A stretch of 64,000 nucleotides of DNA from Liquorilactobacillus nagelii DSM 13675 (GTDB taxonomy: Bacteria; Bacillota; Bacilli; Lactobacillales; Lactobacillaceae), in the NCBI RefSeq assembly GCF_019444005.1, contig NZ_CP049304.1, forward strand, positions 2,046,001 through 2,110,000. The letters are read 5' to 3'. This document shows, piece after piece, positions 17,224 to 30,790 of this stretch. A program made the translations under genes and the position numbers. The notes under the pieces are model-generated. The model did no database searches. It was not told the DNA's origin and was given only the letters and a program-made list of their open reading frames with translations. Numbering within the stretch: position 1 is the stretch's first letter; every line of letters starts with the position of its first letter.

Positions 17224-17266
17224 TATTGTTGTCAAAGAGATATAACTGAAAAAAAGGAGGATTATC

Positions 17267-18076
17267 ATGTCTGCTATATCGATTATTTTAGTTGTCATCG
17301 TTGCATTTTTTGCAGGGATGGAAGGTATTTTAGATGAGTTTCAATTTCATCAACCATTAGTAGCATGTACTTTAATTGGTTTGGTGACAGGCCAGTTGAT
17401 TCCATGTATCATTTTAGGTGGTCAGTTGCAAATGATTGCTTTAGGTTGGGCAAATATCGGTGCAGCTGTTGCTCCCGATGCTGCTTTGGCTGCTGTAGCT
17501 TCTGCTATTATTTTGGTTTTAGGTGGTCAAGGAACTAAAGGTGTAGGAACATCAGTTGCAATGGCAATTCCGTTGGCTGTTGCTGGTTTGTTCTTAACTA
17601 TGATTGCTCGGACATTGGCTGTTCCGATTGTTCACTTTATGGATGCAGCAGCTGCTGAAGGTGATACACGTAAGATTGATTTTTGGCAAGTTGTAGCAAT
17701 TTGTATGCAAGGATTACGAATCGCAATCCCGGCTGCAGCTATGATGTTTATTCCAGCTTCAACAGTTAAAGGTGTCATGGAATCAATGCCTTCTTGGTTA
17801 ACAGATGGGATGACCATTGGTGGTGGCATGGTTGTCGCTGTTGGGTATGCAATGGTTATTAACATGATGGCAAGCCGTGAAGTTTGGCCATTCTTTGCAA
17901 TTGGTTTTGTTGTAGCAACTGTTACAGATTTGACTTTAATTGCAATTGGCGCATTAGGCTTGTCACTAGCTTTAATTTACCAAAACTTGTCGAAGAAAGC
18001 CGCTAATGGTGGCGGTAACGGTGGCAATGGCGGTAATGGTGGCGATCCGTTAGACGATATTTTGAATGATTATTAA
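17267..18076 (+). CDS. manM: PTS mannose transporter IIC
   Basis: A 269-residue polytopic protein of the IIC-Man family (helices throughout; ECTLIGLVTGQ-like segment CTLIGLVTGQLIPCIILGG near residue 35). It forms the sugar channel with IID. The C-terminus carries a Gly/Asn-rich tail (GGNGGNGGNGG) made of repeated GGTGGCAA-like codons, a feature seen in many IIC-Man proteins. AAAAAGGAGG precedes the ATG. Confidence 0.95.
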   Translation: MSAISIILVVIVAFFAGMEGILDEFQFHQPLVACTLIGLVTGQLIPCIILGGQLQMIALGWANIGAAVAPDAALAAVASAIILVLGGQGTKGVGTSVAMAIPLAVAGLFLTMIARTLAVPIVHFMDAAAAEGDTRKIDFWQVVAICMQGLRIAIPAAAMMFIPASTVKGVMESMPSWLTDGMTIGGGMVVAVGYAMVINMMASREVWPFFAIGFVVATVTDLTLIAIGALGLSLALIYQNLSKKAANGGGNGGNGGNGGDPLDDILNDY

Positions 18077-18098
18077 TTTAATGAAGGAGGAATAAAAA

Positions 18099-19013
18099 AT
18101 GGCAGAAAAGAAGATTCAACTAACAAAAAAGGATCGTTTAGCCGTTGCTTGGCGTTCTACCTTCATTCAAGGTTCTTGGAACTATGAACGTATGCAAAAT
18201 GGTGGTTGGTGCTATGCTTTAATTCCAGCTTTGAAAAAGTTATATCCCAAAAAAGAAGATCGGGCGGCAGCTTTAAAACGTCATATGGAATTTTTCAATA
18301 CCCATCCGTATTTAGCTTCACCAGTTATCGGTGTTACATTAGCTTTGGAAGAAGATCGAGCAAATGGGGCTGCAGTTGATGATGTAGCTATCCAAGGTGT
18401 TAAAGTTGGTATGATGGGACCTTTGGCTGGTGTTGGTGATCCAGTGTTCTGGTACACGGTTCGTCCAATCTTAGGTGCTTTAGGTGCTTCACTAGCAATT
18501 AGTGGAAATATTGTTGGACCAATTTTGTTCTTTGTTTTATGGAACATTATTCGTTGGGCATTTATGTGGTATACACAGGAATTTGGTTATCGCGCGGGTT
18601 CAAAGATCACTGATGACTTGTCTGGTGGTTTACTTCATGATGTAACTAGTTTAGCTTCGATGATGGGAATGTTTGTTTTAGCAGCTTTGGTACAACGTTG
18701 GGTATCAATTAAGTTTATACCAGTTGTTTCTAATGTTAAACTTAGTTCCGGTGCTTATATTGATTGGGACAAAATCTCAATGAATCATGCAGGACTTTTA
18801 AAGGCGTTTACAGATTATAAGGCTGGTTTGTCCTTAACCCAATATAAAACGACGACGCTGCAAAACAACTTAGATTCATTAATTCCTGGCTTAGCTGGTT
18901 TATTATTAACCTTCTTATGCATGTGGCTTTTAAAGAAGAAAGTTTCGCCGATTATCATTATTCTAGGACTTTTCGTAGTTGGTGTTGTAGGCCATGTTAT
19001 TGGATTGCTTTAA
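18099..19013 (+). CDS. manN: PTS mannose transporter IID
   Basis: A 304-residue IID-Man protein with the family's N-terminal signature FIQGSWNYERMQNGGWCYAL (about residues 24-43), the GVKVGMMGPLAGVGDPVFWYT segment split across about residues 103-123, and C-terminal membrane helices. It partners IIC in sugar translocation; IIC/IID pairs are also receptors for class IIa bacteriocins. Strong GAAGGAGG site before the ATG, 23 bp after manM. Confidence 0.95.
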   Translation: MAEKKIQLTKKDRLAVAWRSTFIQGSWNYERMQNGGWCYALIPALKKLYPKKEDRAAALKRHMEFFNTHPYLASPVIGVTLALEEDRANGAAVDDVAIQGVKVGMMGPLAGVGDPVFWYTVRPILGALGASLAISGNIVGPILFFVLWNIIRWAFMWYTQEFGYRAGSKITDDLSGGLLHDVTSLASMMGMFVLAALVQRWVSIKFIPVVSNVKLSSGAYIDWDKISMNHAGLLKAFTDYKAGLSLTQYKTTTLQNNLDSLIPGLAGLLLTFLCMWLLKKKVSPIIIILGLFVVGVVGHVIGLL

Positions 19014-19060
19014 AATAGTGAAATAGTTTGATTGTTTTTTGCCTATTGAAGGGTTGGCTT

Positions 19061-19100
19061 AGGTCTATGGTAAAGCGAGAGTTTTATCATAGACCTTTTT
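19061..19100 (+). terminator. Terminator between manN and manO
   Basis: AGGTCTATGGTAAA (19061-19074) pairs with TTTTATCATAGACCT (19082-19096) and is followed by T5. It would partly uncouple manO from the PTS genes. Confidence 0.85.
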
Positions 19101-19181
19101 ATTAACAAATAATGTAGGGAATCGAATTTTTTGACTTATAATTAATACTATAGAAGACATTCAGTTAGAGGAGGTTAAAAA

Positions 19182-19586
19182 ATGGTACAATCACTTAATA
19201 CAAAGGTTGAATTGGTAATGGAGTCAACTTCATTTTTGGGTTTAGGCGATTACGGTCAAGTAATGGTTGGAAATCGAGCTTTTGAGTTTTATAATTCTCG
19301 TGATAAAAATAAGTATATTCAAATTCCCTGGGAGGAGATTGATTATGTGGAAGCAGCTTCAATCTTAAATGGCAGATGGATTCCACGTTATGCAATTAAC
19401 ACTAAAAAAAATGGTCGCTATATGTTTTCATCACGACATCCTAAAGAAGTTTTAAGAGCGATTCGTGTTCATTTAGGGCCCAACAAAATGTTTCACTCAC
19501 TAACCTTCTTTCAAATCATTGCGCGTGGACTAAGGGCAAGCAGATTTAATTTTAAAAAAAAGCAAGAACATGAAGAAAAAAAATAA
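19182..19586 (+). CDS. manO: ManO, DUF956 family PTS-associated protein
   Basis: A 134-residue soluble protein of the DUF956/ManO family, recognised by its consistent position after manLMN and by WEEIDYVEAA and GRWIPRYAI segments. Its role is thought to be regulation of the mannose PTS, but the mechanism is not established. GAGGAGG precedes the ATG. A terminator separates it from manN, so it is expressed by read-through or its own promoter. Confidence 0.88.
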   Translation: MVQSLNTKVELVMESTSFLGLGDYGQVMVGNRAFEFYNSRDKNKYIQIPWEEIDYVEAASILNGRWIPRYAINTKKNGRYMFSSRHPKEVLRAIRVHLGPNKMFHSLTFFQIIARGLRASRFNFKKKQEHEEKK

Positions 19587-19594
19587 TTTTTTTG

Positions 19595-19626
19595 AGGAAT
19601 TTCTATATTTGAGAGATTCCTTTTTT
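19595..19626 (+). terminator. Terminator of manO
   Basis: AGGAATTTCT (19595-19604) pairs with AGAGATTCCT (19612-19621) and is followed by T6. Confidence 0.8.
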
Positions 19627-19776
19627 GTTTGCTTTTTGGGGTAATTTTAAGTTATCAAGTCTATTTAAAATATAGTTAACGGATACAAAACTAATGAAAA
19701 TGTGAAGGCATAGAAAAAAAGTCTGTTTATTTGGTGAGTTCCATTTATTGGCTAACAAGAAAAAAGCAAATTCAGC

Positions 19777-19805
19777 TTGACTTATTTGAGGCACAAAGGT
19801 AATAT
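19777..19805 (+). promoter_or_regulatory. rRNA operon promoter P1
   Basis: TTGACT (19777-19782), 17-bp spacer, TAATAT (19800-19805). It is about 225 bp before the 16S gene and upstream of the stronger P2. Confidence 0.6.
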
Positions 19806-19862
19806 TAAACACGTTGCTGCTGAGCAACCGAGCTTTTAAAAATAAAAACTTCAAATTAGTTC

Positions 19863-19891
19863 TTGACTGATTATGAATTATGTTATATACT
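19863..19891 (+). promoter_or_regulatory. rRNA operon promoter P2
   Basis: TTGACT (19863-19868), exactly 17 bp, TATACT (19886-19891), preceded by an A/T-rich UP-like stretch. The leader that follows holds a CTTTGAAAACTGAACAAAG-type anti-termination box typical of Firmicute rRNA leaders. Confidence 0.85.
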
Positions 19892-20029
19892 TTAAAAGTT
19901 GCGTTATTAAAACAGTAGACCTTTGAAAACTGAACAAAGTTTCGATAAAGCAAATGTGCAGGGCCTTGCGAAAGCAAGGACAAAATTTGCGAAGTCAATT
20001 CGCTAGTAATAAAAATGAGTCACAAACTT

Positions 20030-21598
<1,569 letters not shown>

Positions 21599-21777
21599 GA
21601 AACGGAACCTGCACAAGCACGAAACTTTGTTTAGTTTTGAGAGGTTTACTCTCAAACTTGTTCTTTGAAAACCAGATAATATCTTTTTTATTAAACCGAG
21701 AACACCGCGTATTAAAAGAGTTTTGAACAAGAAGTTCTTGACGCAAACTCATAACCGTTTTACCGCAGGTAAAACAA

Positions 21778-24693
<2,916 letters not shown>

Positions 24694-24772
24694 AAGAAGA
24701 AGAACGGAGTTCGAGGGAAAAAGAAAAAGATATTAGCTGGTTTTGAGAGAACAAGATTTTCTCAAAAGAAGA

Positions 24773-24890
24773 GTGCGGTGGCGATAGCAAGAAGGATACA
24801 CCTGTTCCCATGCCGAACACAGAAGTTAAGCTTCTTAACGCCGATAGTAGTTGGGGGATCGCCCCCTGTGAGGGTAGGAAGTTGCCGTGC
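24773..24890 (+). rRNA. 5S ribosomal RNA
   Basis: GTGCGGTGGCGATAGC start, CCATGCCGAACACAGAAGTTAAG core and closing GTTGCCGTGC, about 118 nt, 80 bp after the 23S gene. No tRNA genes follow it. Confidence 0.95.
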
Positions 24891-24898
24891 TCATAGAA

Positions 24899-24936
24899 AA
24901 AAGCAGTTGATGTGTAAAAGCATCAGCTGCTTTTTT
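24899..24936 (+). terminator. rRNA operon terminator
   Basis: AAAAGCAGTTGATG (24899-24912) pairs with CATCAGCTGCTTTT (24921-24934), then T6. Confidence 0.93.
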
Positions 24937-24939
24937 GAG

Positions 24940-25040
24940 GTGCGCCCGGGTGATAACTAGGCGGTGTAAGTCCGCTGTGGGCCGTAATTGAAATAATCAA
25001 TTACCTCCTACTTGGATTGTCGAACTTTATGACTAAGGAA
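24940..25040 (+). mobile_element. Probable 5' remnant of a group II intron (domain I) inserted after the rRNA terminator
   Basis: GTGCGCCC at 24940 is the typical 5' boundary of bacterial group II introns. It is followed by AGGCGGTGTAAGTCCGCTGTGGGCC (the GTGAAAGTCC-like hairpin hallmark) and a perfect 7-bp hairpin GTAATTG / CAATTAC. The fragment begins 4 bp after the 5S terminator T run; class C introns favour such terminator sites. No domain V, no reverse-transcriptase frame and no 3' boundary follow before the next gene at 25146, so it is a truncated relic. The remaining 25040-25145 shows no recognisable feature. Confidence 0.55.
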
Positions 25041-25145
25041 CCTTTAATACAAGCAAAAAAATTAACGAATCTTATAAAAATAGCAAATGAAAAAGCTATT
25101 GGTAGATTCCACTACACAATAGCCACTACAACAATTAAAGCAAAT

Positions 25146-25763
25146 TTATTTTTTTTGAATTGTTTCAGAAATTTTCTTATGACAACGAGATATTGCTCGC
25201 TTAATTTGAATTGTTTCTTTTTCCAGCTCAGCAGCAATTCTTTCTGGTGTTTGGTGTTCAACCATTAGTAAATACATAATTTCAAATTCCATTTCAGATA
25301 AATATTCAATCGCTTCTTGGAGTTGTTCTTGAGCAATGAGAATTGAGAGAGGATAATAACTGAAGCTTGTTAAAGATACTGAATAATCTCTTCGATTTTC
25401 TAATACTTCTTCAAAAGATTCAGCATATTTTTCTTGTTGTCTTTTTGAAGCGTTTTCTTTTCTTAACAAACTACAATAGTGGTTTCGCAAACTACGTTGG
25501 AAAAATTTTCCGAATGAAACTTGAGATTTTAATTTATAGGCTAAAACATCTTGGTAACAAACCAATCGAGCCTCTTGCACTAAATCTTCTATTTCTAAAA
25601 ATCTGAAATGATATCGAGTAATTGAATTGCAAACAACAGGGAGGTATTTTTGAAATAATGATTTAAACGCCAAACTATCATTATATTTTCTGATTTTTTT
25701 GATTAATTGCTGATTTTGAACATTCGATTTAACAAAAGCTATTTCATCCATTTTGTTTCCCAC
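25146..25763 (-). CDS. Sigma-70 family factor, SigH/ComX-like
   Basis: A 205-residue protein with a region 2 segment FLEIEDLVQEARLVCYQDVLAY (about residues 55-76) and a C-terminal region 4 helix-turn-helix (TPERIAAELEKETIQIKRAI, about 173-192). Size and pattern suit the SigH/ComX alternative sigma factors of lactobacilli, linked in relatives to competence genes. AAGGTGG precedes the ATG on the minus strand. It is a single gene converging on the rRNA operon. Lactobacilli carrying it are rarely shown to be transformable, so its regulon here is unknown. Confidence 0.8.
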   Translation of the reverse strand: MGNKMDEIAFVKSNVQNQQLIKKIRKYNDSLAFKSLFQKYLPVVCNSITRYHFRFLEIEDLVQEARLVCYQDVLAYKLKSQVSFGKFFQRSLRNHYCSLLRKENASKRQQEKYAESFEEVLENRRDYSVSLTSFSYYPLSILIAQEQLQEAIEYLSEMEFEIMYLLMVEHQTPERIAAELEKETIQIKRAISRCHKKISETIQKK

Positions 25764-25869
25764 CTTAATTAGTTAATTTATTTGACAACCACAATATATC
25801 AAATAATACATTTAGAAAAAGTTATCTATATTACAAAATTAAAAAAATTAGGGAATTTATTTTGGAATT

Positions 25870-25905
25870 CTAAAAAAAAACGACTGGCTTTAAAAGTCAG
25901 TCGTT
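25870..25905 (-). terminator. Terminator downstream of tRNA-Thr
   Basis: AACGACTGGCT / AGTCAGTCGTT stem (25879-25889 and 25895-25905); read on the minus strand it is followed by a nine-T run (A run 25872-25880). Confidence 0.88.
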
Positions 25906-25914
25906 AAAATTAAG

Positions 25915-25987
25915 AGCCACTTACCGGACTTGAACCGGTGACCCCCACCTTACCATGGTGGTGCTCTACCTGCTGAGCTAAAGTGGC
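25915..25987 (-). tRNA. tRNA-Thr (anticodon GGT)
   Basis: On the minus strand the 7-bp acceptor GCCACTT pairs with AAGTGGC, the D arm reads TAGCTCAGCAGGTAGAGCA, the anticodon stem CCACC / GGTGG encloses ATGGTAA with anticodon GGT, and the T arm has GGTTCAAGTCC. CCA is not encoded. Confidence 0.97.
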
Positions 25988-26006
25988 AACAAAACATTAC
26001 TTAAAT

Positions 26007-26035
26007 AGTATATTACAGTCGAGATTTAAAATCAA
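26007..26035 (-). promoter_or_regulatory. Promoter of tRNA-Thr
   Basis: On the minus strand TTGATT (26035-26030), 17-bp spacer, TATACT (26012-26007), 20 bp before the tRNA. helD has no terminator of its own in the 110-bp gap, so its transcripts may also end at the tRNA terminator. Confidence 0.75.
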
Positions 26036-26098
26036 CGGTAATTAAAAATAATTAATTATCAAGCATGCTTTGCAAACGATTGAGGAAGATAGCAAAAT

Positions 26099-28363
26099 TT
26101 ATTTTAGTAACTGGTTAGTGAAGTCTTTTTTCTCAAAAGTTGTTGGGTCAATTTGCTCTATCAGTTCAGCGGGTGTACCAATGCTTAGCAATGTTAAGCG
26201 ATGCATTGCACGTGAACAAGCAGTGTAGAGGATACTGCGATGTTTGTTAGGATATTCTAGCTCACTGACGTCGTAAACTATTACAGCGTCAAATTCTAAT
26301 CCCTTTGCTAAGTAAACTGGTAAAATAATAATTCCACTTGGTAATTTGTAATTATTACTTTGCAAAACAGTTGTTTTAAGTTGTGGTCGTAAATAAGCTT
26401 GAAGCTTCATTGCTGTTTTACTTGTTTGAGTTATAATCGCAATTGAAGTAAATTCAGTGTGCAGATTGGAGATTTGTTGCAATAGCCTTTCTTTCCAATT
26501 AGTTTGATCACAAATTAGCCATTCGGGTCGTGTTCCATGACGACTAAAAGGTTTAATACTTTCGTCAACTGGGAGCATTTGTCGAACAAACAAGGTTATT
26601 TCTTGGCTTGAACGATAGCTTTTATTTAATTCAACCAATTGAGCATGTTTAAAATGTAAAGCTGTTTTTAGATCAAAAAGTGTTTTTTTGGCGCTTTGAG
26701 CAGTAGTATAAAGTGCTTGTTCACTATCACCAAGCAAAGTAAAGTGAGCATTTGGAAAAGCATGTTTTAAATAAAGTAATTGCGCAGGAGTGTAATCTTG
26801 CATCTCATCGATAAATAATTGTTTAATTTGATGATTTTGGCCAGACCCGGTTAATGTGTCACGCAGTATCAATAAGGGAGCACAGTCTGCTAAAGTTAAA
26901 CGATGAAATTCTAGTTGTTGATTAAATAAATCAGCAGCGGTTTCATCATTTTCGGTTAAAAAGAGGCTGTACTGTTTATAGATATCGATGAAGTAATCAT
27001 TATAAATTGCTTGAAATAAAGGCTGATAACTTTCAGTGACAAGTCGCTGGCGCAATGCTTGTTCGATTACTACGGGATCATTATCTAATCCCACTGTCAT
27101 TGAACGAATTTGTTCGTCACTCAAATCTTGCAATTTATCAGTTACCCAATCTTTATTCAAATTGGCTTGAATTTTATTGCGCAGCAAAAGACGTAATTTT
27201 TTCTTGGTTTCGCTATAACGTAGGTTGGCTGGCCAGGCTGCTGGTGTTGCTTGATACAAAGAACGAATTTTTCTTTGGGTAATGATAGTTCTGCCAGCTA
27301 AACTTAAGGGAACAAATTGCAATGATTCTGCTGGTAACTTTTTAGCGTAGTCACGCACTACACGAATGAATTCAGCTGATTGTTTAATCTGATTAATTTG
27401 AGTTAAAATTGAATTTGAATCGGCTACTTGTTGTTCAAAACTATTAAAAAGATTTTCAATTTTTAGTCCCTCAAAACGTTTACTAAAAAATTCAGCTAAT
27501 GTTACTTGGCGAAGATTGTTTTCCCCTAAACTGGGTAAGACTTCAGAAATATAATTGCTAAACAAGCGATTCGGTGAAAACAAAACCATTTGTTCTGCTG
27601 TTAAATTTTCACGGCTATGGTAGAGTAAAAAAGCAATGCGTTGGAGTGCAGCTGAAGTTTTTCCACTGCCAGCGACCCCTTGGACCAATAATAAATCATG
27701 TTTTGTATCACGGATAATTGTATTTTGCTCTTGTTGAATTGTAGCAACAATATTTTGCATATACTCCGTGCTATGTTCACTAAGCATTTCTTGTAATAAT
27801 TGATCTCCGACTGTTTCATTAGTATCAAACATCTGCCTGATTTGGCCCTGTTTGATGCGAAACTGTCTTTTTTTCATCAGCTGAGCTGTTTGCTTACCGC
27901 CAGGTGTCTGGTAAGCAACTTGTCCAAGAGTACCATTATAATAAATACTGGAAACGGGTGCTCGCCAATCATAAATCAAAAAATTATTTTTTTTGTCGGC
28001 GAATGAAGCATTGCCGATATATAAGGTTTCAGCTTCTGGTTCATCGTCTTCATGAATATCGATGCGGCCAAAGTATGGGGATGAACTTAACGAATTCAAA
28101 GTTTTAACTTGCTGGTCTAAAATGTCTTCACTTTGGATATTTTTAGCCACTAATTGTTTTTGTTGTTGAACTTCAGCATTGGTTTCCATTTGGTCATCAA
28201 TTTCAAAAGTGTTGATTTTTGCATTTTGACCATAGTTTTTTTCAACTGCTGAGCGCTCAGTTCGAGCTTGTTGTAATTCTGCAGTTTTAGTGGTTAATTT
28301 GTTTTTAATTTTGGCAACAACTTGGTTAACTCGTTGTTGTTCGATTCTTTTTTCGTTTTTCAT
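26099..28363 (-). CDS. helD: RNA polymerase recycling ATPase / UvrD-like helicase HelD
   Basis: A 754-residue superfamily-1 ATPase, close to the ~770 residues of Bacillus HelD. A long N-terminal coiled coil (1-90) precedes the Walker A motif GVAGSGKTSAAL (about residue 229); later motifs include LFIDEMQDYTP (motif II), LLGDSEQALY (III) and LNKSYRSSQEI (IV), with VYLAKGLEFDAVIVYD near 700 (V). HelD binds RNA polymerase and releases it from stalled complexes using ATP. AAGGAGG lies before the ATG. The gene stands alone, upstream of tRNA-Thr on the same strand. Confidence 0.92.
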   Translation of the reverse strand: MKNEKRIEQQRVNQVVAKIKNKLTTKTAELQQARTERSAVEKNYGQNAKINTFEIDDQMETNAEVQQQKQLVAKNIQSEDILDQQVKTLNSLSSSPYFGRIDIHEDDEPEAETLYIGNASFADKKNNFLIYDWRAPVSSIYYNGTLGQVAYQTPGGKQTAQLMKKRQFRIKQGQIRQMFDTNETVGDQLLQEMLSEHSTEYMQNIVATIQQEQNTIIRDTKHDLLLVQGVAGSGKTSAALQRIAFLLYHSRENLTAEQMVLFSPNRLFSNYISEVLPSLGENNLRQVTLAEFFSKRFEGLKIENLFNSFEQQVADSNSILTQINQIKQSAEFIRVVRDYAKKLPAESLQFVPLSLAGRTIITQRKIRSLYQATPAAWPANLRYSETKKKLRLLLRNKIQANLNKDWVTDKLQDLSDEQIRSMTVGLDNDPVVIEQALRQRLVTESYQPLFQAIYNDYFIDIYKQYSLFLTENDETAADLFNQQLEFHRLTLADCAPLLILRDTLTGSGQNHQIKQLFIDEMQDYTPAQLLYLKHAFPNAHFTLLGDSEQALYTTAQSAKKTLFDLKTALHFKHAQLVELNKSYRSSQEITLFVRQMLPVDESIKPFSRHGTRPEWLICDQTNWKERLLQQISNLHTEFTSIAIITQTSKTAMKLQAYLRPQLKTTVLQSNNYKLPSGIIILPVYLAKGLEFDAVIVYDVSELEYPNKHRSILYTACSRAMHRLTLLSIGTPAELIEQIDPTTFEKKDFTNQLLK

Positions 28364-28438
28364 AGTTCCTCCTTGGGACTATTATCTTAGCATATCAAGT
28401 TATCAGCAACAATTATAGCGCATAAAACGGGCCAGCTT

Positions 28439-28468
28439 TTGACTTTTAAGTAAAATTTGCGTTAAAAT
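28439..28468 (+). promoter_or_regulatory. Promoter of the trpS T-box transcript
   Basis: TTGACT (28439-28444) and TAAAAT (28463-28468), 18-bp spacing, just upstream of the T-box leader. Confidence 0.75.
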
Positions 28469-28477
28469 AAAGCAAAG

Positions 28478-28645
28478 TAACTAAGTAGTTGAGCTATTGA
28501 CAGAGATGTACTAGATGCTGAAAGGTACAAAGGTTCGACGAAATGGACTAAGTTAAATTTGATATTGAGAGGCAGGAGCATCCTGCAAAATAGGTGGCAC
28601 CGCGATAATTCGTCCTATTGCATTTTTTGCAATAGGTTTTTTTTA
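28478..28645 (+). promoter_or_regulatory. T-box riboswitch (tRNA-Trp) with antiterminator/terminator
   Basis: The T-box sequence AGGTGGCACCGCG (28592-28604) is preceded by a stem I with a TGG (Trp) specifier at 28544-28546. AATAGG before the T-box can pair with CCTATT (antiterminator); alternatively CCTATTGCA pairs with TGCAATAGG (28614-28636) followed by T8 (terminator). Uncharged tRNA-Trp should allow read-through into trpS. Confidence 0.95.
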
Positions 28646-28658
28646 TAGGAGGAAAATT

Positions 28659-29669
28659 ATGAAGACAATTTTAACAGGTGATCGACCAACTGGCAAATTA
28701 CACATTGGACATTATATCGGATCTTTAAAAAATCGTGTAAAAATGCAAAATAGTGGTAAGTACCGGACTTTTATCATGATTGCAGACCAACAAGCATTGA
28801 CAGATAATGCTCGTGATCCAGAAAAGATTCGGCGCTCACTGATTGAAGTAGCACTAGATTATCTTGCAGTTGGGATTGATCCAGCTAAATCAACTATTTT
28901 AGTGCAGTCACAAATTCCAGCTTTAACTGAATTAACTAGCTATTATTTAAATTTAGTGACAGTGTCCCGGATTGAAAGAAATCCAACTGTCAAAGCGGAA
29001 ATTCAGCAAAAGCATTTTGAAAGATCAATCCCAGCCGGCTTTTTTATTTACCCCGTTAGCCAAACAGCTGATATTACGGCTTTTAAAGCTGATTTGGTGC
29101 CAGTAGGTGATGATCAAGAACCAATGATTGAACAAGCACGTGAAATTGTTCGAAGCTTTAATACTATTTACCAAAAGGAAATCTTAGTTGAACCGCAAGG
29201 AGTTTTTCCACCTAAAGGATTTGGCCGATTGCCCGGGTTAGATGGTAACGCTAAGATGAGTAAGTCATTAGGAAACTGTATTTATCTTTCAGATGATGCG
29301 GATACTTTACGCCAAAAAGTTATGTCAATGTACACTGATCCTGATCATATCCATGTTAGTGATCCAGGTAAGGTAGAAGGAAATATGGTCTTTACTTATC
29401 TTGACATTTTTGATACAAATAAGGCTAAAGTAGCTGAGTTAAAAGAGCAGTATCAAGCCGGTGGATTAGGTGATGTCAAGATTAAACGTTATTTGAATGA
29501 TATTTTGGAAGCTGAATTTCGGCCGATTCGCGAACGACGGCAAGAATTTGCTAAAGATATCCCAGCAGTGTATGATATTCTAAAAACTGGTAGTCAGCGA
29601 GCAAATGAAGTAGCTGAGCAAACGCTTAAAGAAGTTCGTGAGGCAATTGGAGTTAATTATTTTGACTAA
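28659..29669 (+). CDS. trpS: Tryptophanyl-tRNA synthetase
   Basis: A 336-residue class I synthetase with the HIGH-type motif [10 protein letters not shown] near residue 17 and AKMSKSLGN near 204. It charges tRNA-Trp. The T-box directly upstream carries a Trp specifier codon, agreeing with this identity. ATAGGAGG precedes the ATG. Confidence 0.97.
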   Translation: MKTILTGDRPTGKLHIGHYIGSLKNRVKMQNSGKYRTFIMIADQQALTDNARDPEKIRRSLIEVALDYLAVGIDPAKSTILVQSQIPALTELTSYYLNLVTVSRIERNPTVKAEIQQKHFERSIPAGFFIYPVSQTADITAFKADLVPVGDDQEPMIEQAREIVRSFNTIYQKEILVEPQGVFPPKGFGRLPGLDGNAKMSKSLGNCIYLSDDADTLRQKVMSMYTDPDHIHVSDPGKVEGNMVFTYLDIFDTNKAKVAELKEQYQAGGLGDVKIKRYLNDILEAEFRPIRERRQEFAKDIPAVYDILKTGSQRANEVAEQTLKEVREAIGVNYFD

Positions 29670-29705
29670 TCAGTTACCGTACAGGTTACACTAGAGGTGA
29701 TGGGA

Positions 29706-30629
29706 ATGAACAACTTAGTTGTACTGGATTTTGGTTCTAATTCAGTTCGGTTTTCAATCAATCAAATTACAGGTAAAAATGACTTTAAAGAGATTTTAAG
29801 GCGCAAAGCAACTACTAGATTAGCCGAAGGAATGGGACTTGCTAAGGGTGAGAAACGATTAACACAGGGAGCAATCAAACGGACAATGACAGCTGTTGCT
29901 GATTTTAAAAAAATCTACCAGCAATACTCAGATTATCAGGTAGTTGGTATTGCCACTGCTGCTGTCCGTGAAGCTGTGAATCGCCAAGAGTTGCTTGATC
30001 AAGTGACTCGTCTAACGGGTTGCCGTTTACAGGTTTTAAGTGCGGATCAAGAAACCTATTTTGATTTTTTAGCAGTTACTAATTCTTTATCAATTAAAGA
30101 TTGTCTAATCTTTGACATTGGTGGTGGCAGTTGTGAATTAGCATGGGTTGCGGCAGGGAATTTTCAAGTTGGTGTTAGCTTGCCATTTGGTGCAGTTAGT
30201 CTAACTGAACAATTTGCCGCAAAAGATTTAACCGCAGCCAACTTATTTGCTATGCAGCGTTTTTTGCAAGAACAATTTCATAACTTGCCGTGGTTACGGC
30301 AAGCAGTTAAGCTACCTTTAGTTTTATTGGGGGGATGTAATCGTTCAGTAGCCCGAATCAAACGAACTGAAATTAATTTGCAGCCAATTGATTCTTTCCA
30401 TGGATTCAAGGTGACCACATCTGACTTTCAAAGAATTTATCAGCAATTATTAGCTTTAAGCAACCAGCAACGTAAAGAAGTTCTGGGTATGGAAGTTTTA
30501 CGTTCTGATATCATTTTAGCTGGCATGACACCGGTCGTTTTACTTCAGCAGCAATTAAGCTCACCTAGAGTAATTTTCTCAGAGAGTGGCGCCCGTGAAG
30601 GTTTTATCTATCATCAATTACAAGAGTAA
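29706..30629 (+). CDS. Ppx/GppA family phosphatase (exopolyphosphatase-like)
   Basis: A 307-residue member of the ASKHA fold: LDFGSNSVRFSI (phosphate 1), LIFDIGGGSCELAW (phosphate 2, about residue 138) and VLLGGCNRS (adenosine region). Family members remove terminal phosphate from polyphosphate or pppGpp. It is shorter than E. coli Ppx and lacks the C-terminal HD-like extension. I start at ATG 29706, with AGAGGTG 6 bases upstream; GTG 29697 and ATG 29700 are in-frame alternatives that overlap that site. It lies 36 bp after trpS and may be co-transcribed. Confidence 0.88.
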   Translation: MNNLVVLDFGSNSVRFSINQITGKNDFKEILRRKATTRLAEGMGLAKGEKRLTQGAIKRTMTAVADFKKIYQQYSDYQVVGIATAAVREAVNRQELLDQVTRLTGCRLQVLSADQETYFDFLAVTNSLSIKDCLIFDIGGGSCELAWVAAGNFQVGVSLPFGAVSLTEQFAAKDLTAANLFAMQRFLQEQFHNLPWLRQAVKLPLVLLGGCNRSVARIKRTEINLQPIDSFHGFKVTTSDFQRIYQQLLALSNQQRKEVLGMEVLRSDIILAGMTPVVLLQQQLSSPRVIFSESGAREGFIYHQLQE

Positions 30630-30662
30630 GATCAGACAGTTGCGAAAATGAGGATAACTAAT

Positions 30663-30704
30663 AAAAGAAGCTCGGTTAATTTTAAAATTAGCCGGGCTTC
30701 TTTT
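30663..30704 (+). terminator. Terminator after the Ppx/GppA gene
   Basis: A long stem (about 18 bp, AAAAGAAGCTCGGTTAATT with its complement) is followed by TTTTAT. Confidence 0.85.
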
Positions 30705-30731
30705 ATAGCAGTGATGAAATTGCTTATTAGA

Positions 30732-30771
30732 CGAAAAGAGCCCAAAATCTTCTATTTGATTTTGGACTCTT
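30732..30771 (-). terminator. Terminator of the LysM-NlpC/P60 gene
   Basis: AAGAGCCCAAAATC (30736-30749) pairs with GATTTTGGACTCTT (30758-30771), one mismatch, followed on the minus strand by TTTTCGT. Confidence 0.8.
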
Positions 30772-30790
30772 AAAAATTGAATATTTCTTA

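Noticed and set aside
19603..19998. 131-residue minus-strand frame upstream of 16S
   Set aside because: It runs through the rRNA promoters and leader; no ribosome-binding site or family.
25017..25268. 83-residue plus-strand frame after the intron remnant
   Set aside because: It spans the intron-like fragment and overlaps the SigH-like gene antisense; no ribosome-binding site.
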